Below are positions 1 through 8,893 of a DNA stretch of 64,000 bases, one piece after another; within the stretch, counting starts at the first letter, position 1, and every line of letters starts with the position of its first letter. A program made the position numbers and the translations under genes. A model generated the notes under the pieces. The model searched no databases. It worked only from the letters and a program-made list of their open reading frames with translations, and was not told the DNA's origin. Source of the DNA: Clostridiales bacterium (lineage in GTDB: Bacteria; Bacillota; Clostridia; Saccharofermentanales; Saccharofermentanaceae); the NCBI GenBank assembly GCA_017554745.1, contig JAFZHS010000003.1, positions 1 to 64,000 of the forward strand, written 5' to 3'.

Positions 1-7
1 CGAGTAC

Positions 8-88
8 GAGTAATATTATTTGCTCGCTAAGGTCCTCCGCGCTCGCAAAGCTCGCTTGTGCGGAAATCGCTCGCAAACAATATTACTC
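8..88. repeat. Imperfect inverted repeat at window start
   Basis: Bases 8-27 and 69-88 form an imperfect inverted repeat built around gagtaatatt and gctcgc; the left arm differs from the reverse complement of the right arm at only a few positions. A shorter inner pairing (ccgc near 37-40 with gcgg near 59-63) could extend the structure. No reading frame fits. A related theme (gctcgcataatactc) occurs near 43547-43560, so it may be a dispersed intergenic element, but this is weak. Confidence 0.35.
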
Positions 89-107
89 TCATGGTTGATA
101 CATAAAC

Positions 108-136
108 AAAGCTCCTGAATATTCAGGAGCTTTTTT
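108..136 (+). terminator. Rho-independent terminator
   Basis: A perfect 10-bp palindromic stem (111-120 pairing with 121-130, gctcctgaat/attcaggagc) is followed directly by six T. It would end transcription of a plus-strand gene lying to the left of the window. The A-rich left flank could make it partly bidirectional. Confidence 0.7.
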
Positions 137-164
137 CAAGAGTTCTTTGCATGGATGATATAAT
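135..164 (+). promoter_or_regulatory. Putative extended -10 promoter for the kinase gene
   Basis: TGATATAAT (156-164) is an extended -10 (TGnTATAAT). A weak -35 (TTCAAG, 135-140) lies 18 bp upstream and overlaps the end of the terminator. The segment from CAAGAGT to TAATTACC closely resembles one at about 3650-3680, so this looks like a recurrent promoter form in this genome. Confidence 0.5.
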
Positions 165-248
165 TACCTTATGACGGCATCGGAGAGAAAGAATCCTTTG
201 TCGATTAACTTTTAAAATACGGTGCTATGGAGTATGAGAGGGACGAAT

Positions 249-746
249 ATGCATAAATTGATTATGCTGCGGGGAAACTCCGGGAGTGGAAAAACAACAG
301 TAGCAAAGGGACTGCAGGATCTTTTCGGACGAGGTACTATGGTCCTTTCACAGGATATGATTAGAAGAGAAATTCTTAAAGAAAGGGACGGAATAGATCC
401 GCCGGTATTACCCCTGATAAAGCAGATGCTAAGGTACGGAAGCGAAAACTGCGAAGTAGTCATTTTGGAAGGGATATTTATTGCAGACTGGTACCGGGAA
501 CTGTTTGAAGAAGCAATCGAACTGTATGGCTCTGACATATACGCGTACTATTTTGATATTTCATTTGAAGAAACCTTAAGACGCCATCAAACCAGATCCA
601 AAGCAGCTGAATTCGGAGCAGATGAGATGCGCGAGTGGTGGAAAGAAAAAGATTTTCTGGATCTGATTAATGAAACTACCATCACTGAAGACAAGAGCAA
701 GGATGAAATCGTAAACGAGCTATATTTAAGAGTATTTAATGGGTGA
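249..746 (+). CDS. P-loop ATP-binding kinase-like protein (AAA_33/zeta-toxin type)
   Basis: A 165-residue soluble protein with a Walker A motif GNSGSGKTT about 8 residues from the start, followed by an alpha/beta NTP-kinase layout with an LSQDMIRREIL segment and a VVILEGIF strand like a Walker B region. These features are typical of small nucleotide or sugar kinase-like P-loop proteins; the substrate cannot be named. An in-frame GTG at 222 exists, but ATG 249 is chosen because GAGAGGGA sits just upstream and the P-loop then falls at the usual distance from the N-terminus. It stands alone behind its own promoter, with a second P-loop protein about 300 bases downstream. It could also be an antibiotic or nucleoside phosphotransferase. 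Confidence 0.75.
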   Translation: MHKLIMLRGNSGSGKTTVAKGLQDLFGRGTMVLSQDMIRREILKERDGIDPPVLPLIKQMLRYGSENCEVVILEGIFIADWYRELFEEAIELYGSDIYAYYFDISFEETLRRHQTRSKAAEFGADEMREWWKEKDFLDLINETTITEDKSKDEIVNELYLRVFNG

Positions 747-794
747 TAACTTGTAATTTGGAATTCGAAATACTTTCAGTGAGGCAAACAGGTA

Positions 795-1006
795 ATGACA
801 GTCAAGGAATTATTTGATAAGTACTGTAAAGTTGAAGATGGCGAATATATAGTTCATGGGCATTGGATTGCTTTATATATGACGATATTGACCATAAATA
901 TGCAATTGGATTTGCCGGAAACAAGGATTTGGGAGAGTATGACACTTTGATAGAGATGCTGGAGTCCTATCTCAAAGAAGGCTTTGAAAATGGATTGAAT
1001 GAATAA
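795..1006 (+). pseudogene. Frameshifted small protein gene (about 70 residues when repaired)
   Basis: An ATG at 795 (MTVKELFDKYCKVEDGEYIV...) opens a frame that stops early near 950. A one-base shift around 874-882 (in the run gctttatatatgacg) joins it to a second open frame reading DDIDHKYAIGFAGNKD and ending LKEGFENGLNE at TAA 1006. The two halves together total 212 bases, one short of 71 codons, so a single-base deletion (or a read error) is the simplest explanation. Both halves have protein-like composition with acidic and aromatic residues. I do not recognise the family. Confidence 0.5.
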
Positions 1007-1053
1007 AAGTAATAGGACAATATATTTTATAAAAATCATTTGTTGGGAATATC

Positions 1054-1833
1054 ATGAATTATTTCGTTGAAGGAATACAGGGGAGCGGAAAAAGCACACT
1101 AGTTAAGCTTTTGTCAGAGAAATATCCGGACCATGAAGTGTTGGAAGAAGGAGACTACTCTCCTTTTGAACTTGCCTGGTGCGCATATATGAAAAGGGAA
1201 GACTATCAGGCGGCTTTGGAAAGATATCCTTCTCTATGCGGACAGATCGAGGAAAAAGCTCATCCTGAAGATGATCACATAGTTGTCTGCTATACAAAGA
1301 TACATACTGATGACCATGATTTCTATAAGTACATGGAACAGTATGAGATATATAACAACCGTGTTCCTTTTGAACGCTTTAAGGAGATCATTCTTAAACG
1401 CTACGGCAATTGGGATGGTGCTCCTGTAATCTCTGAGTGTTCTTTGTTTCAGAACATTGTTGAGGACATGATTCTTTTCCGCGATATGAGTGACGAAGAC
1501 ATTATTGACTTCTACAAAGATATCAGGAGCGTTATCGAGAATAAAAAGCTATATATTGTGTACCTGATGGCCGGGCCTGATGACATAAGAAAGAATCTTA
1601 TGACCGCCAGAAAAGAACGGGTTGATGACAAAGGCAATGAAGTCTGGTTTTCGATGCTTTGTGATTATTTCGATAATTGTCCGCACGCAAAAAGAAATAA
1701 CCTTAAGGGTGAAGACGGATTGGTAAAGCACTGGATCCACAGACAGGAACTGGAGCTTAGGATCTGTGAAGAACTCTTCAGCGGACAGTATTTGGCATTG
1801 CCATCAAAAGCTTATGGAGAAATAAAATGGTAA
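1054..1833 (+). CDS. P-loop NTPase, putative nucleoside-kinase-like
   Basis: A 259-residue protein with a Walker A motif GIQGSGKST at residues 8-16, right after the first beta strand, as in small-molecule kinases and thymidylate-kinase-like proteins. The remainder is soluble and rich in acidic and aromatic residues, with an MTARKERVDDKG segment that could be a LID-like loop carrying arginines. No membrane helix or signal peptide. The ribosome site is weak. A short hairpin (gctg/cagc, 1848-1859) followed by five T lies after the stop and may be a weak terminator. Similar proteins are usually annotated as AAA or hypothetical kinases; the true substrate is unknown. Confidence 0.65.
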   Translation: MNYFVEGIQGSGKSTLVKLLSEKYPDHEVLEEGDYSPFELAWCAYMKREDYQAALERYPSLCGQIEEKAHPEDDHIVVCYTKIHTDDHDFYKYMEQYEIYNNRVPFERFKEIILKRYGNWDGAPVISECSLFQNIVEDMILFRDMSDEDIIDFYKDIRSVIENKKLYIVYLMAGPDDIRKNLMTARKERVDDKGNEVWFSMLCDYFDNCPHAKRNNLKGEDGLVKHWIHRQELELRICEELFSGQYLALPSKAYGEIKW

Positions 1834-1942
1834 AAAGAATACCTCCAGCTGAAAACAGCGTTTTTGAAAAAGAACAGAACTTAGCACGATAACTTTTAAG
1901 ACTTGATTCAAGCATATATACAAATAACGAGGGAGGCTGTCC

Positions 1943-2305
1943 ATGCTTAGCGAAAGAGATGAACGTTGGAATAATTTCATATCCGATGTGTGCCAGAGAG
2001 ACGAATCTACGTTGTCAGATATTCAGAAAAAAGCAGTATTATGCTTTTGGTACGATGCTGAGATGAATAGTGGTGGCTTTAGCGGTTATTTGGATTGCTA
2101 TCCAGATACTGATTATAAGGAACTCGAGAGTGCGTTAAGAGAGATAGCAAATGATGATATTGCTGATAATATGTGCAAAGCTCTTAACGAAGGCGAAGAT
2201 GATGGCTGGCAAGAAACAGACATGGCCTTCTATAATTTTGAACCATCTCTTACTACTTTAATTGAAGAGTATGTTGAAGCCAATAAAAATGTAATCTTTG
2301 CATAG
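1943..2305 (+). CDS. DUF4375 (DMP19-like) family protein
   Basis: A 120-residue acidic soluble protein. The FWYDAEMNSGGFSGYL segment matches the core signature I associate with the DUF4375/DMP19 family (W-Y-D-E-N-GG-F pattern). The family is found widely in bacteria as short proteins, often in accessory strips; its biochemical role is not established. A good ribosome site (GAGGGAGG, about 1930-1937) precedes the ATG. It sits between a P-loop protein and two acetyltransferases, and no functional link is evident. Confidence 0.7.
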   Translation: MLSERDERWNNFISDVCQRDESTLSDIQKKAVLCFWYDAEMNSGGFSGYLDCYPDTDYKELESALREIANDDIADNMCKALNEGEDDGWQETDMAFYNFEPSLTTLIEEYVEANKNVIFA

Positions 2306-2388
2306 TATATAGAGCGGTATATTTTAAGTTAATTGATTAAGTCAAATCGGAGTTTATCGGTGGAGAGAATGGAGACTTTTGAAAATAG

Positions 2389-2943
2389 ATGATAAAACTT
2401 GAAACAGAACGATTATGCCTGCGTGACTATGTAGAAGCGGACTTTGAGGCATATTATAAATTAAAAACAGATGATCGGACGATGTACTATATGCAGGACA
2501 TTAAGCTGGATGATCGCGAAACGGCTCGAGTCGAGTTTGAGGATTTGCTTTCTGACATGAAAAATATCCATCGTAAGTATTATTTTTTTCATATGGAATT
2601 AAAAGACAATCATGAACAGGTTGGAAGCATAGGGTATACAGTAGTAGATGATACACCTGTAGGGAAAATAGTTCATCTTGGATACTTCACTTATCCTAAA
2701 TTCTGGGGGAATGGATATACCTCTGAGGCTCTTAGTAAGGTTTTGGAATTTGCATTTACAAAGGACAGTGTGTACAGAGTTACAACAGGTTGTCTTAAAG
2801 AAAATGTCGGCTCTGAAAGAGTTATGCAGAAGAACAGAATGATAAAAGAAGCAGAACATGTTGATTATGAATGGCATGATGGTCATATGAAAACGCGTTT
2901 GGAATACAGACTTCTGAAAAATGAATGGGAACAGTTTGGTTAG
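2389..2943 (+). CDS. GNAT N-acetyltransferase (RimJ/RimL-like)
   Basis: A 184-residue protein opening with LETERLCLRDYVEADFEAYY, the usual start of RimJ/RimL-type GNAT proteins. An acetyl-CoA-binding segment is visible as KFWGNGYTSEALSKVLEFAF, then a C-terminal segment with VMQKNRMIKEAEHVDYEW in place of the more usual EKxGF motif. Such enzymes acetylate amino groups of small molecules or protein N-termini; the substrate here cannot be predicted. The next gene starts 47 bases after the stop and encodes a second GNAT protein, so the two may be co-transcribed. Confidence 0.85.
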   Translation: MIKLETERLCLRDYVEADFEAYYKLKTDDRTMYYMQDIKLDDRETARVEFEDLLSDMKNIHRKYYFFHMELKDNHEQVGSIGYTVVDDTPVGKIVHLGYFTYPKFWGNGYTSEALSKVLEFAFTKDSVYRVTTGCLKENVGSERVMQKNRMIKEAEHVDYEWHDGHMKTRLEYRLLKNEWEQFG

Positions 2944-2989
2944 CATGTCAGCAGAGATAAATCGGGATTCGACAAGGAAGGACAAACTT

Positions 2990-3541
2990 ATGAAACATTG
3001 TGGAACGCAAAAGCTAGAGACAGATAGACTGGTTTTAAGAAGATATGTGAATGAAGATGCTGCAGCGATGTATAATAATTGGGCAGCAGATGAAGAAGTC
3101 ACTAGATTTCTGATGTGGCCAGCGCATTCGACTCTGGAGGTAAGCCAAGGTGTAATAGAAGATTGGGTAAAACAATACACAAACGAAAGTTATTATCATT
3201 GGGCCATTGTCTTGAAAGAAAATGGAGATGAGCCGATTGGTGATATTGCTGTAGTAGATATGAAAGAAGAAATCTCAATGGTACATATTGGTTATTGCAT
3301 AGGAAGAACATGGTGGCATAAAGGGATTACATCAGAAGCCCTAAAAGCGGTTATAGATTTTTTGTTTGATGTAGTAGATGCAAATCGGATTGAATCAAGA
3401 CATGACCCGAGGAATCCAAATTCTGGTAAGGTAATGAAAAAATGTGGAATGAAGTATGAGGGTACTTTACGCTGTTCAGATTGGAATAATCAGGGAGTTT
3501 GTGATGCTTGCTATTATGGATTGCTAAAATCAGAACGTTAA
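2990..3541 (+). CDS. GNAT N-acetyltransferase (RimJ/RimL-like)
   Basis: 183 residues from ATG 2990, chosen over an upstream in-frame ATG (2921, which overlaps the previous gene) because AAGGAAGGA lies 8 bases before it and the protein then begins MKHCGTQKLETDRLVLRRY, matching family N-termini. The acetyl-CoA site reads GRTWWHKGITSEALKAVIDF, and the late segment NSGKVMKKCGMKYEGTLR is the canonical RimJ/RimL C-terminal motif. The substrate is unknown. It is a paralogue, though not a close copy, of the preceding gene. Confidence 0.85.
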   Translation: MKHCGTQKLETDRLVLRRYVNEDAAAMYNNWAADEEVTRFLMWPAHSTLEVSQGVIEDWVKQYTNESYYHWAIVLKENGDEPIGDIAVVDMKEEISMVHIGYCIGRTWWHKGITSEALKAVIDFLFDVVDANRIESRHDPRNPNSGKVMKKCGMKYEGTLRCSDWNNQGVCDACYYGLLKSER

Positions 3542-3647
3542 CTTCCAATTTGTCGGGATGAGTGCATATCCTTTTATCTCGCAATTTAATGCACTAAGCC
3601 AAGGAGTTTCTGAAGCCTGGCTAAAAAACTGCCAGTGCCCCACCCCA

Positions 3648-3677
3648 TACAAGAGTCTTTGAAGAGAATGATATAAT
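3648..3677 (+). promoter_or_regulatory. Putative extended -10 promoter
   Basis: TGATATAAT at 3669-3677 is an extended -10; TACAAG (3648-3653) lies 18 bp upstream of the hexamer as a weak -35. The stretch from CAAGAGT through TATAATTACCTTAT nearly repeats the promoter near 140-170. It would drive the small membrane protein and the esterase downstream. The rest of the 3542-3734 gap holds an imperfect gtgcat/atgcac dyad and no gene. Confidence 0.5.
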
Positions 3678-3734
3678 TACCTTATCTGAGGGTAACCTTA
3701 GTCGGGGAAATTATATTTTGGGGAAAGGAATATT

Positions 3735-3941
3735 ATGACGTTTCAATACATTTTTGGCGCAGCGGATACGTATATTCAGATCGCTTTATTACTTGTAAGT
3801 TTGGTCTTTGCTATATTGGGAATAGCTTCTTCTGATGTGGCTAAGGGCAAGAAAAAACTCGGAATATCATTGTTGTTTGTCATTATCTTCCTTATGTTTA
3901 TGTGGTTCGAGATATTCGCATATGGCATAGGGCAAGGTTAA
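3735..3941 (+). CDS. Small two-helix membrane protein
   Basis: A 68-residue protein. Residues about 12-30 and 42-62 are hydrophobic helices separated by a short charged loop (ASSDVAKGKKKLG), giving a hairpin with both ends on the same side. A ribosome site (GGGGAAAGGA) precedes the ATG. I do not recognise the family. It lies 51 bases upstream of the esterase lipoprotein on the same strand and probably shares its promoter. Confidence 0.6.
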   Translation: MTFQYIFGAADTYIQIALLLVSLVFAILGIASSDVAKGKKKLGISLLFVIIFLMFMWFEIFAYGIGQG

Positions 3942-3992
3942 GTTTAAACGATAGCACGGTATATTTTATTTGGGGGTTACAGGAGGAATAAA

Positions 3993-5000
3993 ATGATAAA
4001 GAAATGGATCTCTTTACTGACTGCAGCTATGCTTGTTTTTTCGCTCGCAGGTTGCGGCAACAGCACAGAAACACAGCAAAGCAATGATTCTTCTGTTCCC
4101 TCTTCGGAAACGTCTTCGGCACCGGTATTCGGGACAACGATAGAGGAAATTCCTGACGAATATAAAACAGCAGCAAGTGAGCAGGGCAAGATCGTGCGTT
4201 TTGACTATCCTACAAGTGCTGAGGATAAATATGCCTATGTCTATACTCCTTACGGATATTCAGAGGATAACTGCTACGATATCCTATATGTGATGCATGG
4301 CACCGGTGGAAGCCCGGAATTCCTTTTCGGTTCCTCACCGGATTCTTCCGAGATGAAAAATGTCATCGATCATCTGATCGAGAACGGCGAGATGCGCCCG
4401 ATGCTGATCGTCACGCCGACCTTTTACACGGAAAAAAACCACAACATAAACGTTAACGTTTCATGGGATGCCGTCCGTGAATTCCCGGATGAGCTTGTGA
4501 ACTATCTTATGCCCGCTGTAGAGAGCAACTACTCTACTTATGCCAAAACAGCGGATGCCGAAGGGTTTAAGGAATCCAGAGAGCATCGTGCGTTCAGCGG
4601 ATTTTCGATAGGTTCTGTCACCACCTGGTTAGTTTTTGAGCAGTGCCTGCCCTATTTCCATGATTTTATCCCGATCAGCTGCGATTCCTGGACGATGGGG
4701 CAATATGGCGGTTTGTCACAATCTGAACAAACGGCAGAAGCATTGGCAAATGCTGTCACGGCACAGGGCTATACAAGCGAAGACTTTTTCATTTATGCAG
4801 TAACGGGCAGCGATGACTTTGCCAAGCCGATGATGAGCGCACAGATCAACGCGATGAAGGAACTGGAGATGTTCCGTTTCACGAAAACAAGCCGTGAGTC
4901 CGGCAATCTGAACTACCTCGTCAAAGAGGGCGGCACACATGAACTGCGTTATGTGCAAATGTACCTTTATAACATACTCCCAGACTTGTGGCCTGCTTAA
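3993..5000 (+). CDS. Secreted alpha/beta-hydrolase esterase lipoprotein (feruloyl-esterase-like)
   Basis: 335 residues. The N-terminus is a lipoprotein signal ending LAGC (Cys21), followed by a Ser/Thr-rich linker. The body matches the putative esterase family (PF00756, esterase D/feruloyl esterase type): FDYPTSAEDKYAYVYTPYGY, an oxyanion-region YVMHGTGG, the nucleophile elbow GFSIG (Ser near residue 205) and a likely catalytic His in GGTHELRY (near 315). Homologues remove ferulic or acetyl groups from plant xylan, which would fit the cellulase elsewhere in the window; the exact substrate is inference. A strong ribosome site (AGGAGG) precedes the ATG. Confidence 0.85.
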   Translation: MIKKWISLLTAAMLVFSLAGCGNSTETQQSNDSSVPSSETSSAPVFGTTIEEIPDEYKTAASEQGKIVRFDYPTSAEDKYAYVYTPYGYSEDNCYDILYVMHGTGGSPEFLFGSSPDSSEMKNVIDHLIENGEMRPMLIVTPTFYTEKNHNINVNVSWDAVREFPDELVNYLMPAVESNYSTYAKTADAEGFKESREHRAFSGFSIGSVTTWLVFEQCLPYFHDFIPISCDSWTMGQYGGLSQSEQTAEALANAVTAQGYTSEDFFIYAVTGSDDFAKPMMSAQINAMKELEMFRFTKTSRESGNLNYLVKEGGTHELRYVQMYLYNILPDLWPA

Positions 5001-5026
5001 AGAAAATAATACGTAAATAGAATAGT

Positions 5027-7339
5027 TTATCTCCGCTCATCCAGAACCTTTTGTACCCTGTCCTGAGCGATCCTGATAACAGAATCAAGATCTTTCTGGT
5101 CCAGGAAATAAGGCGGCATCTCTTCTATGAGGATAATGCTGATGTCAGGATCATCGCTATTCAAACTCGAACAGCTCATTAATATCCTCTCAATGTTATC
5201 GATATCTTCAGTCGTAAACTTCACTTTGTCAGATTCGCGGTGGTCATCCAGGCTGCTGCAATAACTTACCGCTGCCTCTCCGCCTGCCCGGAACGCATTG
5301 CGGCTAAGGACAAATCCAAGACCTGACATTGCGATTTCAGTCTGTATTTCATCGGATAAGAGCAGCTTAACAAATTCACCGCAGGCATCGGCGTTTACAG
5401 CCTGGGCAGAGACTGCGACCGAAGTTGAAGACGTGAAGCGTGGGCCGCGTCCGTCTAATGAAGGGTTTCCAAGTACTGTAGGCTCATCGATCATTCTCAT
5501 CTGGTCTTTCCGGTGATAGAAATCAAGATAGCTCTGCAGCTCAACTTTATCTGCATAATCTGCTGAATCCTGATACATTTCTTCTGTGGCAGTTCCGACA
5601 TCCCGGACATTGTCCTTAACGTACGCGGCTATCTCGGCAAATTCAGGGCAGGAAAAATCAGCTTTCCCGTCTTTGATGAATATGTCATCCATAGAATTAA
5701 ACAATTCAGCAAAATAGAATGCCCGACTTGAAACAATGAAATCTCTTCCGTTAAGTGTCTCGCTAACGAAGCTCTCATATTCTTCGAAAGTAAAACCGGT
5801 ACCGCTGCTGCCGGCATATTTAGCATCGGTATAGATACCGTTGATGTATATGCTGACAGGCAATTGGTAAAGAACTCCGTTAGATTTGGATCCTTCGATT
5901 ATGTTGGTGAAATAATCCTCAGACTTAAGGCCTTTTACATATGGCGAGAGGTCCATGAGATAATCGGGATTATTCAACTGTCTGTAACGACTCGTTCCGA
6001 TCAAGATATCAGGGCCATTTCCGGCGATAATATCGCCTATCAGATCATTACTTAAAGCTGAAGCTCCGTTTAGAGAATTGATCCTTAATTCAGCTGCACT
6101 GTAGTTGCGCCAGTCACCTTCGACCACATAATATTTTTGCTCATCGTAACGGTCGACTACCTCTATAAAGAATTTCTTGTTGGTTTCATTGTATTTCTCT
6201 ATTGCAGTTCCGATATCTGCGCCTATATAAGGGGCATAGAGTTCCAGAACGGTCTTTCCCGCATTCGGATTCTTGTCGGATCTGGTTAATTCCACTACCT
6301 GAAAACTTCTCCGGGAACCGTAATACTCTCCCCTGTTTTCAGTCTGTCCTGCAAATATCATTGAAGTTCCGGTACAGTCTGCTATCTCACACATTTCGAG
6401 CTTTGCTCTGTTGGCGCCGCACCAGTTGTAATTAAACAATTCTTCTGCCGTCTTAGAATCAATATCTGCACCTAATACGCCGGTTCCGGTCCTGCAATAA
6501 AGCTTCCCGTCTGAACCGATAATGGCTGATTCGATCTTATCAAGATCCAGCCATTCATACTCCTCGGAGTCTGCTATGGATATCTGACCATTTATAAGAT
6601 CGAGTTCGTAATATCTCTTTCCCTTGCTCGTATCTGTAAGGATCATGGCTTTTGTCCCGCTAAAAGGCAGGATCTCGCTGATAAAGATGCTTGTGCCAAA
6701 TTCTTTGAGATCTGACGAAACAGCTCCGCCTTCAGGAGATCTTACCGTGATCACATAGCCGCCTTCATCTCCGCTGAAATCAAACATTGCTTCGATCAAA
6801 TAATCTCCGGCGAAATAATAATCCGGCAGGACCATATTGTTGTTTGTTACTGAACGGGTATCAAGGACTCCGGCAGTTGCAGGATCATAATCCGTTTCTT
6901 TCAGATTAGTCGTTACTCTTATTATTCCGTCCGTATAAGTGAGTCTGTCGACATATTCATCTGACATAGTATCTAATGTGCTTCTTACATCGATGGTATT
7001 TACGACCGTCATTGTGTTCCTGTCGATTATTGTGATGACTTCGAAAAAGAACGCCTCCCAATCAGCCATTTTCTGATCTTCGGTGCCCTCGTAATCACCG
7101 TAGGCAGAAACGACCAGATACTTATCATCAGCACCGGCTACTTGAATATAGAAATCTTCTATACCTCTATTAGGATCAGCACCGACGTCGATATCGTAAG
7201 TTTTACAGTCAAACCAAGGTGAATCCGCAGATACCTTCCTGGCATCTTTTGAAGAAGTATTCTTTGCACATGATGATACTGACAGCAAAACAGCTGCAGT
7301 TAATAAGGCGGAGACCGCCTTTGTAAATGATCTGCCCAT
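5027..7339 (-). CDS. Extracellular solute-binding lipoprotein with long N-terminal domain
   Basis: 770 residues with a lipoprotein signal (LLSVSSC, Cys24). Residues about 35-360 form a beta-rich region with repeated strand-turn units (for example FEVITIIDRNTMTVVNTID) that could be propeller-like. From about 370 it resembles family 1 solute-binding proteins: YAPYIGADIGTAIEKYNETN, then GPDILIG, DLSPYVKGL, a substrate-loop region and a late SVAVSAQAVNADACGEFVKLLL segment. This is about twice the usual length for such a protein, and no ABC permease or ATPase gene is next to it. It may act as a sensor or scavenger rather than a classic importer subunit. It converges on the esterase gene, with 26 bases between stops. 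Confidence 0.7.
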   Translation of the reverse strand: MGRSFTKAVSALLTAAVLLSVSSCAKNTSSKDARKVSADSPWFDCKTYDIDVGADPNRGIEDFYIQVAGADDKYLVVSAYGDYEGTEDQKMADWEAFFFEVITIIDRNTMTVVNTIDVRSTLDTMSDEYVDRLTYTDGIIRVTTNLKETDYDPATAGVLDTRSVTNNNMVLPDYYFAGDYLIEAMFDFSGDEGGYVITVRSPEGGAVSSDLKEFGTSIFISEILPFSGTKAMILTDTSKGKRYYELDLINGQISIADSEEYEWLDLDKIESAIIGSDGKLYCRTGTGVLGADIDSKTAEELFNYNWCGANRAKLEMCEIADCTGTSMIFAGQTENRGEYYGSRRSFQVVELTRSDKNPNAGKTVLELYAPYIGADIGTAIEKYNETNKKFFIEVVDRYDEQKYYVVEGDWRNYSAAELRINSLNGASALSNDLIGDIIAGNGPDILIGTSRYRQLNNPDYLMDLSPYVKGLKSEDYFTNIIEGSKSNGVLYQLPVSIYINGIYTDAKYAGSSGTGFTFEEYESFVSETLNGRDFIVSSRAFYFAELFNSMDDIFIKDGKADFSCPEFAEIAAYVKDNVRDVGTATEEMYQDSADYADKVELQSYLDFYHRKDQMRMIDEPTVLGNPSLDGRGPRFTSSTSVAVSAQAVNADACGEFVKLLLSDEIQTEIAMSGLGFVLSRNAFRAGGEAAVSYCSSLDDHRESDKVKFTTEDIDNIERILMSCSSLNSDDPDISIILIEEMPPYFLDQKDLDSVIRIAQDRVQKVLDERR

Positions 7340-7454
7340 GATATTCCTACTCCGTTTTTCATATTTATCCCGACATTATTTTTGACCTGTTTGCAAAAAA
7401 ATGCAACTGTGAAATTCGGGTTCCGGTATTTAAGAATTGAGCATATCGGGATTC

Positions 7455-8759
7455 TTAAGCGTGCTTCTTTTTCCCGGCAGCGGCAACTGCGACAACGCAA
7501 GCTGCCACTACAATTGCAGCGCCGATTCCGATGAGAAGATTCCTGTCTGATGTCTTAAACTTAGAAACGGTAATGTCGAGCGTCACGATGTTGCTTGCCA
7601 GATCCGTCTTAAAGTCGCCGTTACACTGTTCGGAAAAGACCAGGATCTTGTAGTCCCCGGACGTCAGATCTGCCGGAAGATTGAGTGTGGCTTTGCCTGA
7701 ATCTGCTGCGTCAGCAGCGGTGTTGTCAACGATATTTCCGTAGTAAAGAATGTTGCCTTCTTTGTCTTCGATGATCACTGAGATATATTCATTCGCGCCT
7801 GTCGCAGCTCCCTTGTATTCGAGCTTTACCGCGCCTTCTTTGAGGATTGTAGAAGAGCCTGAGACGGAAGCTTCAAAGACAGGTCTTGTATCGTCTTTTA
7901 TAGTGAGCTTCCAATCGCTGCCGGTATAAATACCGACTGCTTTCATTGCATCTGCGCCGGGCTCGCCTGAAATCTTGCCGCCCTCGGCAGGTGATGTGAA
8001 AAGCACTTTTGAAGTGTCGATATTCATAGCAGGACGCACTGCAAAAATGAAGTTATTAACGCAGCCTCCTCTTACGAAAACGTTTCCGGCATTAAAAACG
8101 TTCGCGGCATTGTTGGCATCACCGGGGGTCCTCAGCCACCACGCGCCCGACATGTCGGGATTGGTCAGGGCATTCTTGCTCACGGTGTATTCGGTGTTAA
8201 GCGCGACACGCGTGCCGCCTTTGTCCTTCCAGTCAGTGGGGAATCCCAGGTCAGGATCGATTACTTCATATATGGATAAAAGATAAACCTTGTCATAGGT
8301 ATCGGCACCTGCTTCAGAGCCCTTTGCGCCGTCCTCATTTGCGACGAGGGATTCAAGGACAGCGCCCTGCTCCTGCGTGGTGAAGGCATTATCAAGGAAT
8401 TTACTGTTGAGCCACTTTCTCAAGGTGCATTCTTCCCAGGTGACTGTCTCAGCTGATGAATTATATACCACGCAGTCAAGGTTCTGATCTGACACGACGA
8501 AAAGGTTACCGTCGTTTGCGAGAACTCTCCACTTGACGGGCTCCTTGTTGCTGTCTGTCGCCTCTTCACTCTTGACGGATTGCCAGTAGTTTCCGAAATA
8601 AATATTGCTTTCCATCGCGCCCGTTATATGGGCCGTTCCGCTCCTGATCTCTTTGTCGGAGCTGTCATCTGCGCGGAGAGTTTTTTGGAATGCCGAAAAC
8701 GGCAGTAATCCTGCCATCAAGATCGTAGCCGTGCTCACTAAAGCTTTGCGCAAATTCAT
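7455..8759 (-). CDS. DUF6273-type secreted, membrane-anchored protein
   Basis: 434 residues from ATG 8759, preceded by GGGAG; an upstream in-frame start is rejected for lack of a ribosome site. A signal peptide (NLRKALVSTATILMAGLLPF) leads to a region with YFGNYWQS, WRVLAND, WEECTLRKWLNS and a WWLRTPGD...FAVRPAMNID pattern, which is the hallmark I associate with DUF6273 in Clostridia surface proteins. A beta-sandwich-like part follows, then a C-terminal helix (LLIGIGAAIVVAACVVAVAA) ending in GKKKHA, so it is anchored with its bulk outside. Function is unknown. It is probably upstream of the solute-binding lipoprotein in one transcript (115-base gap). Confidence 0.7.
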   Translation of the reverse strand: MNLRKALVSTATILMAGLLPFSAFQKTLRADDSSDKEIRSGTAHITGAMESNIYFGNYWQSVKSEEATDSNKEPVKWRVLANDGNLFVVSDQNLDCVVYNSSAETVTWEECTLRKWLNSKFLDNAFTTQEQGAVLESLVANEDGAKGSEAGADTYDKVYLLSIYEVIDPDLGFPTDWKDKGGTRVALNTEYTVSKNALTNPDMSGAWWLRTPGDANNAANVFNAGNVFVRGGCVNNFIFAVRPAMNIDTSKVLFTSPAEGGKISGEPGADAMKAVGIYTGSDWKLTIKDDTRPVFEASVSGSSTILKEGAVKLEYKGAATGANEYISVIIEDKEGNILYYGNIVDNTAADAADSGKATLNLPADLTSGDYKILVFSEQCNGDFKTDLASNIVTLDITVSKFKTSDRNLLIGIGAAIVVAACVVAVAAAGKKKHA

Positions 8760-8846
8760 ATCAGATCTCCCGCTTATCAATGTGCAAAGGAAGATATCGG
8801 ATGTCCTTAATAATCTGCCTCTTTGCGATTTCACATTTTATCATAA

Positions 8847-8855
8847 TGGTATAAT
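8847..8855 (+). promoter_or_regulatory. Extended -10 element
   Basis: TGGTATAAT fits TGnTATAAT, 39 bases before the next plus-strand start, in the divergent gap between the DUF6273 gene and an acetyltransferase. No good -35 is visible at the right spacing, as is common for extended -10 promoters. Confidence 0.45.
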
Positions 8856-8893
8856 GAAAACTGCAATATCGTAACAACGAGGATAATTTAATA

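Noticed and set aside
7490..7515. Additional BlaI-like tacaattgc word
   Set aside because: Inside a coding sequence and not palindromic; no promoter nearby.
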